Assembly (NCBI RefSeq): GCF_009882915.1
Contig: NZ_WTUW01000009.1
Span: 248,001-312,000, forward strand
Source of the DNA: Sneathiella litorea
GTDB lineage: Bacteria; Pseudomonadota; Alphaproteobacteria; Sneathiellales; Sneathiellaceae
DNA: 64,000 bases
Direction: 5' to 3'
The notes under the pieces were generated by a model. It was given only the letters and a program-made list of their open reading frames with translations, did no database searches and was not told where the DNA came from. The first letter of the stretch is position 1. The number at the start of each line of letters is the position of its first letter. The position numbers and the translations under genes were made by a program. Positions 50,103 to 58,585 of this stretch are shown here, piece by piece.

Positions 50103-51341
50103 TCAGCTACTTACCTTCACATCTTCATGTTCGTACATGCGCCCGGGGTTGAGAATGTTTTCCGGATCAAAGCCATCCTTGATGCGCGCATTTATTTTCT
50201 GGATGGCCGTCGGCTGCGGCTGGAACGGCGCAATCTTTCCCCGCAAGGCTTCCGATCCGCGAATGAGGGTCGCATGACCTGCCCCGTCAAGCGCGCCCCG
50301 GACGAGGCCTTCACCGCCATCCGCCAGCCCGTCGGGCATCTGCACCCAGACAAGACCGCCGCCCCAGTCGAGGAAATAGTCTGCCTCCTCCGCCTTATCG
50401 CGAATGGCGGCAATTACTGTTGCGGCATTCGCAGGTGGCAGCGAGACCTTCCAGAGTGGCCGCTCCGACCCTGCAAAGGCGCTCGCATTGCTGACAAAAC
50501 GCCAGAAGCTTTCCGAATTATGGCCGTGCAATTCCTCCTGCGCGCCCTCCCCCTCGAACATTTCGCGGATGGCGGTGCAACGGAATTCAGCAGACGGGCC
50601 CGGCCCCTCTATTTTAAGGGCCAGCACCGACTTTCCCGGACCCCGGATATAGTCAATATCGCATGTGGCGGCGATATCGGCGGGCAGATACGCCGCGGCG
50701 GCTATATCATGGACGGAGGATAGCCCCCGGTTCATGATCGGCTGCGCCTTCTCCAGCGGTACATCATAAAGCAGGACCGTTCGGGTCTTTTCCGGGCGTG
50801 GCAGCACCTTGAAGGTGAGCGAGGTGGCGATGGCGAGGGTGCCGTAGCTCCCCGCGACCAGCTTGCAAAGGTCATAGCCTGTGACATTTTTCATCACCCG
50901 GCTGCCGGTCTGGAACGCTTGCGCGCGGCCGGTGAAGCCCTGAACCCCCAGTAGATGATCACGGGCGCTACCCGCCTTGATGCGCGCGGCACCGGAGAGA
51001 TTGGCACTGAAAATACCACCAAGTGTCCCCGCCTCCGCGGCTCCGCCGAGCAAGGGCCCGTAATCCGGGGGATCAAAAGCAAGGCGCTGCTCGCTCTGGC
51101 GGAGGAGCGACTGGATCTCGGAAACCTTCGTGCCCGCCTTCGCCTTCATCACCAGCTCGGCCGGTTCATACATCTCAACCCCGGTGAGGCCGGAGAGATC
51201 AAGCCCCTGCTCTGTCGTGACGGGACGGCCGATCCCGGCCTTGCTGCCCGCGCCCTGGATCGTGAGGCCATGCTTGCCCGCGAGCGCCCAGTCGAGCATA
51301 TCGGCAATTTGCTGTTCTTCGGTGATTTTACTGATTTGCAT
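50103..51341 (-). CDS. glcE: Glycolate oxidase FAD-binding subunit GlcE
   Basis: The 412-residue protein has a FAD-binding PCMH domain: HGLTIQGAGSKAGIGRPVTTEQGLDLSGL, LGGAAEAGTLGGIFSANLSG and VMKNVTGYDLCKLVAGSYGTLAIATSLTFKV. The second half is typical of GlcE. It is smaller and less conserved than GlcD. It lies 6 bp after glcD and 1 bp before glcF, so the three form an operon. Confidence 0.95.
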   Translation of the reverse strand: MQISKITEEQQIADMLDWALAGKHGLTIQGAGSKAGIGRPVTTEQGLDLSGLTGVEMYEPAELVMKAKAGTKVSEIQSLLRQSEQRLAFDPPDYGPLLGGAAEAGTLGGIFSANLSGAARIKAGSARDHLLGVQGFTGRAQAFQTGSRVMKNVTGYDLCKLVAGSYGTLAIATSLTFKVLPRPEKTRTVLLYDVPLEKAQPIMNRGLSSVHDIAAAAYLPADIAATCDIDYIRGPGKSVLALKIEGPGPSAEFRCTAIREMFEGEGAQEELHGHNSESFWRFVSNASAFAGSERPLWKVSLPPANAATVIAAIRDKAEEADYFLDWGGGLVWVQMPDGLADGGEGLVRGALDGAGHATLIRGSEALRGKIAPFQPQPTAIQKINARIKDGFDPENILNPGRMYEHEDVKVSS

Positions 51342-51347
51342 ATCGGC

Positions 51348-52838
51348 CTAGAATCTCGGGATGTCGGGGAACGGCAATTCGCCATTGTGAACATGCATCT
51401 TGCCCAGCTCGGCGCAGCGATGCAGCACAGGGAAGACTTTCCCCGGGTTAAGCCGCCCATCCGGGTCAAACGCGCATTTAAGCCGCTGCTGCTGCTTGAG
51501 GTCCTCTTCCGAGAACATCTCCCCCATCAGGTCGCGCTTCTCGATCCCGACGCCATGTTCGCCGGTCAGCACGCCGCCCACCTCAACACAGAGTTTCAGG
51601 ATATCCGCGCCAAAGGCTTCGCATTTCTCAAGCTCGCCGGGATTATTCGCATCGAACAGTATCAGCGGATGCAGGTTGCCGTCGCCGGCGTGAAAGACAT
51701 TGGCGACGCGCAGGCCATACTGTTTCGACAGCTCGTTCATGCGCTTGAGCACCTTCGGGAGCTGGCTGCGCGGGATGGTGCCGTCCATGCACATGTAATC
51801 CGGGGAAATACGCCCGACCGCCGGGAAGGCCGCCTTGCGCCCGGCCCAGAAGGTCATGCGTTCCTCTTCGGTCTCGCTGATCCGGCTGACGGTCGCGCCG
51901 CAGTCCTTGGCGATGGCGTCAATCTGGGTCTGGTAATGGGCAATCTCGACTTCCGGCCCATCCAGCTCGACAATCAGCAGCGCTTCCACATCCAGCGGGT
52001 AACCCGCGTGACAGAATTCCTCCGCCGCGTGAATGGCATAGCGATCCATCATCTCCATGCCCGCCGGAATGATGCCCGCGCCGATGATTTTCCCCACGCA
52101 ATCGCCCGCCTGCTCGCTGGAGGGAAAACCGATCAACTGCGCGGAGATATGTTCCGGGCTGCGGAGAATGCGTACCGTTACCTCGGTAATCACGCCCAAG
52201 AGCCCCTCAGAGCCGGTCATCACGCCGAGGAGGTCATACCCCTCCGCATCGAGATGCTTACCGCCAAGGCGGATGATCTCGCCGTCCATGGTCACCATCT
52301 CGATCCCGAGGAGGTTGTGGGTGGTCAGGCCGTATTTCAGGCAATGCACGCCGCCCGAATTCTCCGCCACATTGCCGCCGATGGAGCAGGCAATCTGGCT
52401 CGACGGGTCCGGCGCATAGTAAAAGCCGTCGCCCTTCACCGCATCGGTAATAGCGAGGTTGGTGACGCCGGGCTGCGCGACGACACAGCGGTTGTCATAA
52501 TCGATCTCAAGGATCTTGTTGAACTTGCCAAGGCCGAGCAGTACACCGTCCGCGAGCGGCAGGGCGCCGCCGGAAAGCGAGGTGCCGGCGCCGCGCGGCA
52601 CTACATTGACCCCTTCGGCCTGGCAATATTTGAGGATATCGGAAATTTCCCGCACAGTGGCGGGCAGGACGGCGATCATGGGAAGCTGGCGATAGGCGCT
52701 GAGGCCATCGCATTCAAAAGCGCGCAAATCGTCCTTGTCGTCGATAACACCTTCAGGATCGGCGACGATCCGCCGCAAACCCGCCACCAGCGCATCGCGC
52801 TTGGCCAGCACATCGGCGTTCGGTTTTGGCATTAACAT
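51348..52838 (-). CDS. glcD: Glycolate oxidase subunit GlcD
   Basis: The 496-residue subunit binds FAD: VVPRGAGTSLSGGALPLADGVLLGLGKFNKI, SIGGNVAENSGGVHCLKYGLT and the C-terminal VFHAGDGNLHPLILFD and GVLTGEHGVGIEK, which bear the substrate and metal histidines. I take the ATG at 52838, with AGGGGAG 6 bases before; the frame is open to 52904. It begins the glcDEF operon. No glcC regulator or lactate-type permease is close. Confidence 0.95.
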   Translation of the reverse strand: MLMPKPNADVLAKRDALVAGLRRIVADPEGVIDDKDDLRAFECDGLSAYRQLPMIAVLPATVREISDILKYCQAEGVNVVPRGAGTSLSGGALPLADGVLLGLGKFNKILEIDYDNRCVVAQPGVTNLAITDAVKGDGFYYAPDPSSQIACSIGGNVAENSGGVHCLKYGLTTHNLLGIEMVTMDGEIIRLGGKHLDAEGYDLLGVMTGSEGLLGVITEVTVRILRSPEHISAQLIGFPSSEQAGDCVGKIIGAGIIPAGMEMMDRYAIHAAEEFCHAGYPLDVEALLIVELDGPEVEIAHYQTQIDAIAKDCGATVSRISETEEERMTFWAGRKAAFPAVGRISPDYMCMDGTIPRSQLPKVLKRMNELSKQYGLRVANVFHAGDGNLHPLILFDANNPGELEKCEAFGADILKLCVEVGGVLTGEHGVGIEKRDLMGEMFSEEDLKQQQRLKCAFDPDGRLNPGKVFPVLHRCAELGKMHVHNGELPFPDIPRF

Positions 52839-52906
52839 GACGGCTCCCCTTTTGGGTTTACTCCCTGATCCCTTGACATAGGGCGGAACGCCGACATGAT
52901 GCAAAC

Positions 52907-52942
52907 AAAAAAACCGTTAATGCCGGAGCATCACGGTTTTTT
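52907..52942 (-). terminator. Terminator of rpmJ
   Basis: AAAAAAACCGT (52907-52917) and ACGGTTTTTT (52933-52942) form the outer stem, and ATGC/GCAT extends it inward. The T-run on the minus strand follows rpmJ. It can act in both directions. Confidence 0.85.
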
Positions 52943-52975
52943 CCACATTACAGAACCTTAAGCGTCGAAGGCAGG

Positions 52976-53101
52976 TTAGCCCTGACGCGCCTTGAAACGG
53001 CGGTTGGTTTTGTTGATAACGTAAACGCGACCTTTACGGCGTACCACGCGACAATCGCGATGACGTTTTTTCGCGGACTTGAGCGAGTTCAAGACTTTCA
53101 T
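52976..53101 (-). CDS. rpmJ: 50S ribosomal protein L36
   Basis: L36 (41 residues): [20 protein letters not shown], then [21 protein letters not shown]. This is the C-minus form, with only one cysteine, so it cannot bind zinc as the long-known L36 does. It stands alone with its own terminator. Too short for many gene callers. Confidence 0.97.
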   Translation of the reverse strand: MKVLNSLKSAKKRHRDCRVVRRKGRVYVINKTNRRFKARQG

Positions 53102-53224
53102 TGTCCAGATCCTAACAACTTGGTGAATTTGAAGGCCGGAACATACTGACCCCTGCGCGCCCTGTCAATGACCAAAAAGCCTGTTTTAGGGAAGAAATTG
53201 TCGAGGGGGCGCAAACACCCTCAC

Positions 53225-54172
53225 TCACTTGATATCAAAGGGTTTACGCGCATAGATCCGGAAAACCTTGAGATTACCGGCATCCATCATCTTGATCCGC
53301 CGCATCCACAGCTCTCCCTCATTGAGAATCCATTCATGCAGATGGCCGCTTTTCTCGCCATTGCCGGTCCGGGTCGCATAATCAGCGAAGGACTTGAGTA
53401 CATTCGATTTATATTCAGCCGTCACATTTTCGGCGATGCTGATCTCGAACCCTACTTCCGTCAGCAGCCTCCGCGTTTCCTCTACATCGATCGGATTCGC
53501 CGGAATCGGTTCCGCGTCCTGCCAGGGTTTTAGCTCTGGCGCCGTCGGTTCTATCCCCTCCAGCATATAATCGGACATCATGAACTGGCCCGCGGGCTTC
53601 AGCATCTTGAAGATTGCGGCAAAACAGGCCGCCTTGTCCTTCACCGTAAACAGCGCTTCGGAGGCATAAACCACATCCGCCGAACGTGGCTTCGGATCCA
53701 GATTGTTGAAATCGCAGTGCAGGAATTTAACCTTGCGATGCAGGCCCGCATCCTTGGTCATCACCGCCGCAGAATCCCGCAGGGCCTCATCTGCCTCATA
53801 GCCGGTTACATAGGCGTCATACTCACTAGAAACCCAGCGCGTAAATCCGCCCAGGCCACTACCCAGTTCGGAAACACTTAATGCCTTGTTGATGCAAAGC
53901 GGCTTGGTCAGCTTTCCCTTGGTATCGTCAGGAATACATCGGGTCATCCCCTCGCCAAACAGGGTGACAACCGATCTCTGGCGACTAAGACTCCATCCAT
54001 TGACAGAGGGCGGACCATCCTTGATGACAATCTTCTCTTCTTCCGAAAGATCATCGAAAGACTCTTCATTGGCGTTATCGCCTGCCACATCAACGCCATT
54101 CCACCACGCCTTCAAGCGGTGCTTGAAGGACGTTTTGATCTCGTCATCTGGGCTCGCAGTTTCTGCTCTCAT
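53225..54172 (-). CDS. SAM-dependent methyltransferase
   Basis: The 315-residue protein has a class I methyltransferase core: motif I SVSELGSGLGGFTRWVS, YVTGYEADEAL, KVKFLHCDFNNLD and DVVYASEALFTVKDKAACFAAIFKMLKPAGQFMMSDYML. The order matches small-molecule methyltransferases of the UbiE/phosphoethanolamine type. A 100-residue charged N-terminal region comes first. The acceptor is unknown. It lies alone between rpmJ and the AMP-ligase gene, 120-135 bp from each, with no clear element in these gaps. Confidence 0.85.
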   Translation of the reverse strand: MRAETASPDDEIKTSFKHRLKAWWNGVDVAGDNANEESFDDLSEEEKIVIKDGPPSVNGWSLSRQRSVVTLFGEGMTRCIPDDTKGKLTKPLCINKALSVSELGSGLGGFTRWVSSEYDAYVTGYEADEALRDSAAVMTKDAGLHRKVKFLHCDFNNLDPKPRSADVVYASEALFTVKDKAACFAAIFKMLKPAGQFMMSDYMLEGIEPTAPELKPWQDAEPIPANPIDVEETRRLLTEVGFEISIAENVTAEYKSNVLKSFADYATRTGNGEKSGHLHEWILNEGELWMRRIKMMDAGNLKVFRIYARKPFDIK

Positions 54173-54307
54173 CCAATATTCCTGAAATCACTCTCAGTCC
54201 GGTCCAGTCATCTCGACCAGATTCGGGAGTATGGCAGAAAGAAATTAACCGTTCGTAAAGCGTGTTACCCCGCCGAAACGGGGCACGCCGAGACGGAGAT
54301 ACGCCAA

Positions 54308-55897
54308 TCAGGTGGCGTTCACCGCCTCCCAATAAGGAACCCGGAGTTCGCGCTTCATCACCTTGCCGATCGTGCTGCGCGGCAGGGAATCGCGAAATTC
54401 AACCCCGCTGATCCGCTGGGTCTTGCCAAGGCGGTCATTGACCCAGTCCTTAAGCGTCTCCTCGGTCAGCGTGGAGCCTTCCTTCGGCACGACCAGCGCT
54501 AGGGGTGTTTCCCCCCACTCCTCGCTCGGGATGCCGATCACGGCGACATCAGCGACATCCTCATTCTTGGTGAGTTCCACTTCAATATCGGCGGCATATA
54601 TGTTGAAACCGCCGGAAATGATCATGTCCTTCTTGCGATCCAGCAGGAACAGGAAGCCATCCTCATCAAAGCGGCCCATGTCCCCACTTTTATAAAAAAT
54701 CTTCCCGTCGGGAGAGCGCCAGATCATGTCGTCGGTCAGGTCCGGACGGCCATGATAACCCGTCATCATTGCATCAGACCGGCCGACAATTTCGCCAATT
54801 TCGCCTTGTGGCAATTCCACGCCCGCTTCACTGAGGATGCGCAGCTCGACCCCCTCACCCGGCTTGCCGACGGAGGCCAACTTGTCCGGGAATTCCGTGC
54901 AGGACAGCGCCGTGCCGATCCCGCCTTCGGTCAGGCCGTAAATCTCGACCATCTTGCCGGGCCAGCGGCTGATAATCTCGCGCTTTACCCCCTCACGCAG
55001 CGGCGCGCTGGTGGAGAGTTTCACCTCGAAACTGCTGAGGTCATAGGACTCAAAATCCGGATGGGCAAGAATGCGCTGATACTGTACCGGCACCAACATC
55101 GCATGGGTGACTTTCTCGGCCGCCGCAATCTGCAGGAATTTCTCGGTATCGAACTTGGGCATGATAATGACCCGTCCGCCCAGCGCGAGCGTTGGCAACA
55201 GCGCGACAAGCGTGGTGTTCGAGTACATCGCCGTGGAAACCAGCGTCACTGCGCCTTCGCGAATGCCCATCCCTTCAAACCGAAGGATGTGCTGGCTGCG
55301 CATTTTATGGCTCTGCTCAATCCCCTTGGGAACCCCCGTGGTGCCCGATGAGTAGATCAGGTTAAACGGGTCCGTCTCCTGCACATCGACATAGAGATGG
55401 TCCGTCGAAGCCCCCTTGATCAGGTCTTCATAGGCGGTCCAGCCCTCACCTTCAAAGTCGAACGCGACATAGCCATCGTCCGCCACGCCGTCAACCCGGC
55501 CCCGGAAGGGTTCGATCAGGTCCCGCGTCGATTGGGACGCAAACACCAGCTTCGAGCCGGAATCGCGGACCATCACTTCCAGCTGCTCACTGGAGGCCAT
55601 ACCCGAGAGCGGCACGATGCAGAGTCCGGCCTGCAACGCGCCGAGGAATACTTCGAGATACTCGATGCTGCTTTTTGCCAGCACCGCCACCATGTCACCG
55701 CGGCCGAGACCACGGCTGGCCAGCATGTTAGCAACCATGTTCGTGCGGGGCAGGAATTCGGCCCAAGTGCGCGTCTCTCCCTCGCATTTGATTGCCTCCA
55801 ACGACGGGTGCGCCGCCGCGGCAGCTCGGATACGCTCCGCATAATGCACAAAAGGAAAGTTCTCACTGGTCGTATCGGCGGGATTTGACTGGCTCAT
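54308..55897 (-). CDS. AMP-forming acyl-CoA ligase (ANL superfamily)
   Basis: The 529-residue enzyme adenylates a carboxylic acid and then forms the CoA thioester. Signatures are NLIYSSGTTGVPKGIEQSH (P-loop), EIYGLTEGGIGTA (A5), SGDMGRFDEDGFLFLLDRKKDMIISGGFNIYAADIE (A7/A8 hinge) and the catalytic lysine in PRSTIGKVMKREL. The ATG at 55897 has GGAG 5 bases before; the frame opens at 55936. The substrate cannot be read. It has no neighbouring beta-oxidation genes. Confidence 0.92.
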   Translation of the reverse strand: MSQSNPADTTSENFPFVHYAERIRAAAAAHPSLEAIKCEGETRTWAEFLPRTNMVANMLASRGLGRGDMVAVLAKSSIEYLEVFLGALQAGLCIVPLSGMASSEQLEVMVRDSGSKLVFASQSTRDLIEPFRGRVDGVADDGYVAFDFEGEGWTAYEDLIKGASTDHLYVDVQETDPFNLIYSSGTTGVPKGIEQSHKMRSQHILRFEGMGIREGAVTLVSTAMYSNTTLVALLPTLALGGRVIIMPKFDTEKFLQIAAAEKVTHAMLVPVQYQRILAHPDFESYDLSSFEVKLSTSAPLREGVKREIISRWPGKMVEIYGLTEGGIGTALSCTEFPDKLASVGKPGEGVELRILSEAGVELPQGEIGEIVGRSDAMMTGYHGRPDLTDDMIWRSPDGKIFYKSGDMGRFDEDGFLFLLDRKKDMIISGGFNIYAADIEVELTKNEDVADVAVIGIPSEEWGETPLALVVPKEGSTLTEETLKDWVNDRLGKTQRISGVEFRDSLPRSTIGKVMKRELRVPYWEAVNAT

Positions 55898-56021
55898 TTT
55901 TTCTCCATTTTCTTTCAGCCCCAGGGGCCGTGGCAATATTTTTATCGCAGACTAGCCTCTGCCCCCCGCCAAGAAAAGCAAAGAATTAAGGCGGAAGGGC
56001 AGTTTTAGGATAGGACAGGCG

Positions 56022-57539
56022 TTACTTTTCCGTGATGCGGCCGCCGGGGACCTTGTTAATCCCGTCCATATCCCGGATATAATTCATCACCGTTGTCGCC
56101 ATCAACGTGCCACCCGAGGCATCAATCAGCTGCTTCTTGCCTTTCAGCACCGCATAGCCATCGCCGCCATCCGCGATATAGTCATTGGTCGCGACGGTGT
56201 AGATCTTGTCCATTTCCAGCGGTGCACCGCCGACCGTCACTTCGGTAATCCGCGCGCCGGATGGCAGGGCTTTGTCATAGGTAAAGGCCACGCCGGATAC
56301 CTGCCCGAAACGGCCCGCGACATCCTCCACCTTGGAGACCCCCGTCTCCAGCATCTCCTTTACATCCGCGCCAGAGAGTTCCAGCAGCACCGTGACATTG
56401 CCAAACGGCAGCTCGGTCAGGATATCCTTGCGCGTCAGGACTGTGCCCGGATCATACAGGCGGTCACCGCGAATGCCGCCGCCGTTGGTAAAGCCGATAT
56501 CCGCCTTGACCTCGGCGCGCATGGCATCTGAAATCAGGCTCCCGATTGCCGCCTCGGTACTGCGAACCGTGCCGCGCGTCGAATCCAGCAATATCGCCGT
56601 CTTGCCAATGGGGACGCTAAGTTCCTTATCAAGGGCCGCTTCATAATTATCGATAATCGCCTTGATTTCCGGATCAGGGGTCACCCCTCTCGTCGCCACC
56701 ATCTTCCAGCTTGGCAGGACGGAAAGACGTTTCTTGCCGCGGCTCTCAATCCACTCCACATCGAGATCCAGCACCCCGAGATAAATCCCGTCTGCCCCGG
56801 ACTGCATCACGGGAACATCGTTTTTCACAAAGGTCGCCGCCACATGGTCATGACCAGCCAGCACCGCGTGCAACCCCTCCACCTGTTCGGTCAGGTCCTC
56901 ATCTTTTGCAAGATCAAGATGGGTGAGCGCGATGATAATCTCCGCCCCGCTTTCCGTCAGCGCCTTAACCGCCGCATTGGCCGTACCGACCACATCACCG
57001 AAGCGGATATCCTTGCCCGGCTGGGACAAAAAGACGGTCTCCGGCGTCAGAATCCCGAAGAAGCCCACCTTGAAGCCGCCGACTTCCATAATCATGGCCG
57101 ACTGCGCCCCGAGTGCCACATTGCCCGCCCCGTCGAATATGTTGGTGCCGAGCCAGGGGAAAGTTGATTCGGAGATCCGTTCTGCCGTTACCTCGGGGCC
57201 GAAATCAAACTCATGATTGCCGAGCACCGCAATATCGGTGCCGACCGCATTCATCAGGGCGATCATCTCCGTCCCCTTGCTGAGGCCCGACATGATGGAC
57301 GGAGAAATCAGGTCACCCCCGAAAGTCACAACAGTGTTGGGAGAGCGCGCTTTTTCCGCCTTGATCAAAGTCGAAAGCTCGGCAAAGCCACCATTGCCCT
57401 TGACCCCGGATAATTGATAGATGTCGTTAAAATGCAGGAAAGTGAGTTTCGTTGGCTCCGCCGATACAGACGCGGTAAGCAACAGGAACACCGGCGCCAA
57501 CAACAGAAGAACGCGATTAAAAAGCGATTTATGTTTCAT
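56022..57539 (-). CDS. Exported 5'-nucleotidase/UshA-type phosphoesterase
   Basis: The 505-residue product has a signal peptide (to about SVSAEP) and the metallophosphatase motifs LTFLHFNDIYQL, TFGGDLISPS, VLGNHEFDFGPE and LAGHDHV. The C-terminal 5'-nucleotidase domain follows, with TNGGGIRGDRLYDPG and TNDYIADGGDGYAVLKG. It frees phosphate from nucleotides in the periplasm. It is alone, divergent from the HIT gene by 59 bp. Confidence 0.93.
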   Translation of the reverse strand: MKHKSLFNRVLLLLAPVFLLLTASVSAEPTKLTFLHFNDIYQLSGVKGNGGFAELSTLIKAEKARSPNTVVTFGGDLISPSIMSGLSKGTEMIALMNAVGTDIAVLGNHEFDFGPEVTAERISESTFPWLGTNIFDGAGNVALGAQSAMIMEVGGFKVGFFGILTPETVFLSQPGKDIRFGDVVGTANAAVKALTESGAEIIIALTHLDLAKDEDLTEQVEGLHAVLAGHDHVAATFVKNDVPVMQSGADGIYLGVLDLDVEWIESRGKKRLSVLPSWKMVATRGVTPDPEIKAIIDNYEAALDKELSVPIGKTAILLDSTRGTVRSTEAAIGSLISDAMRAEVKADIGFTNGGGIRGDRLYDPGTVLTRKDILTELPFGNVTVLLELSGADVKEMLETGVSKVEDVAGRFGQVSGVAFTYDKALPSGARITEVTVGGAPLEMDKIYTVATNDYIADGGDGYAVLKGKKQLIDASGGTLMATTVMNYIRDMDGINKVPGGRITEK

Positions 57540-57598
57540 GAGAAATCCCCTACCCTGATTGAGCTATCAGTTTCATTATTATCGCAGGAATTATAACG

Positions 57599-58006
57599 AT
57601 GTTCCAGCTTCATTCGCAGCTTGCCAAAGACACCTTCCCCGTCCTGACACTACCGCTCTCGCGCGTTCTGCTGATGAATGACGCCCGCTTTCCCTGGATC
57701 ATCCTGGTACCGGAGAAGCCGGGCCTCGTCGATCTCCACGATTTAAAGCATGCCGAATATAATACCCTGACGCGGGAAATACGTGCCGCCTCCAAGGCGA
57801 TGGCACAGCTTTTCTCGGCGGACAAGATGAATGTCGCAACGCTCGGAAACATGGTGCCGCAACTACATATCCATGTAATTGCCCGTTATCGAAGTGATGC
57901 CGCCTGGCCCGCGCCGGTCTGGGGGAAGGGCGAAGCTGTTCCCTACGAAAAGGGCGTGGCGGAAGCGCGGATCACTGACATTCGCAAGATGCTGGAGAGT
58001 TTATAG
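57599..58006 (+). CDS. HIT family protein with QHH triad
   Basis: The 135-residue HIT protein has the active segment VPQLHIHVIARYRSDAAWPA. The first residue of the triad is Gln88 instead of His, with His90 and His92 kept. HIT proteins hydrolyse nucleoside phosphoramidates or dinucleotides through His92. The Gln form is seen in some bacterial HIT branches. The last six bases overlap the convergent soxG gene. Its start is 59 bp from the divergent nucleotidase, so they share a promoter region and perhaps a nucleotide-salvage role. Confidence 0.9.
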   Translation: MFQLHSQLAKDTFPVLTLPLSRVLLMNDARFPWIILVPEKPGLVDLHDLKHAEYNTLTREIRAASKAMAQLFSADKMNVATLGNMVPQLHIHVIARYRSDAAWPAPVWGKGEAVPYEKGVAEARITDIRKMLESL

Positions 58007-58585
58007 CACCTTATAGCCGAACTGGGCGGCGCGGAGGGTCAGCCAGCGCCAAAGTTCCTGCGCATGCGAGCGCGGGACGAGAAGATCGTAATGCGTCGCA
58101 TCTGGCCTGAGAAGCAGGATATCAATCCCGCCGATATCTGCCGTCAACACCGTCCCTGCGGCGACAGAGGTATCGCGGAGATCCTGCCGGATGCCCCGTT
58201 TGAGAACCGCAACCGCCATCGCTCCACTGAGACGCAACAGGCAACGGGCATGGCCGAGGGGAACAACGGCGCCCTCTTCCGGCGTGATCGCAACCTCCAG
58301 TATTTCCGCCGGTGCCGCCGCGCCAAGATAGGCGAATGACCCGGTTTGAAGATGCAGCAAATGCCCCTCTTTCAGCCGCTGGATTTTCCCGCTTTCCGGC
58401 AGTTCACTGATACCGAGCAGTTCCGCCAGTTTGGAACGAAGGCTGGCCCGCCGCCAATCCCACAGGGATATTTCAAGATAGGAGAATTCCCTTATTTCCT
58501 GAAAAGTTACGCCCGGATGCTCACCTGCCGCCCCAAAGCGGCCGTGAATCCGCTGTCCGCGGAGTGCTGAGTTGCGATCAGGCAT
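58001..58585 (-). CDS. soxG: Sarcosine oxidase gamma subunit-like protein
   Basis: The 194-residue protein has the SoxG layout: SLRSKLAELLGI, AVVPLGHARCLLRLSGAMAVAVLKRGIRQDL and THYDLLVPRSHAQELWRWLTLRAAQFGY at the end, which resembles the GcvT-like fold of gamma subunits. It overlaps soxA by 8 bp and so is translated with it. No soxB or soxD is present. Its sequence is divergent from standard SoxG, so the assignment rests partly on neighbourhood. Confidence 0.75.
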   Translation of the reverse strand: MPDRNSALRGQRIHGRFGAAGEHPGVTFQEIREFSYLEISLWDWRRASLRSKLAELLGISELPESGKIQRLKEGHLLHLQTGSFAYLGAAAPAEILEVAITPEEGAVVPLGHARCLLRLSGAMAVAVLKRGIRQDLRDTSVAAGTVLTADIGGIDILLLRPDATHYDLLVPRSHAQELWRWLTLRAAQFGYKVL

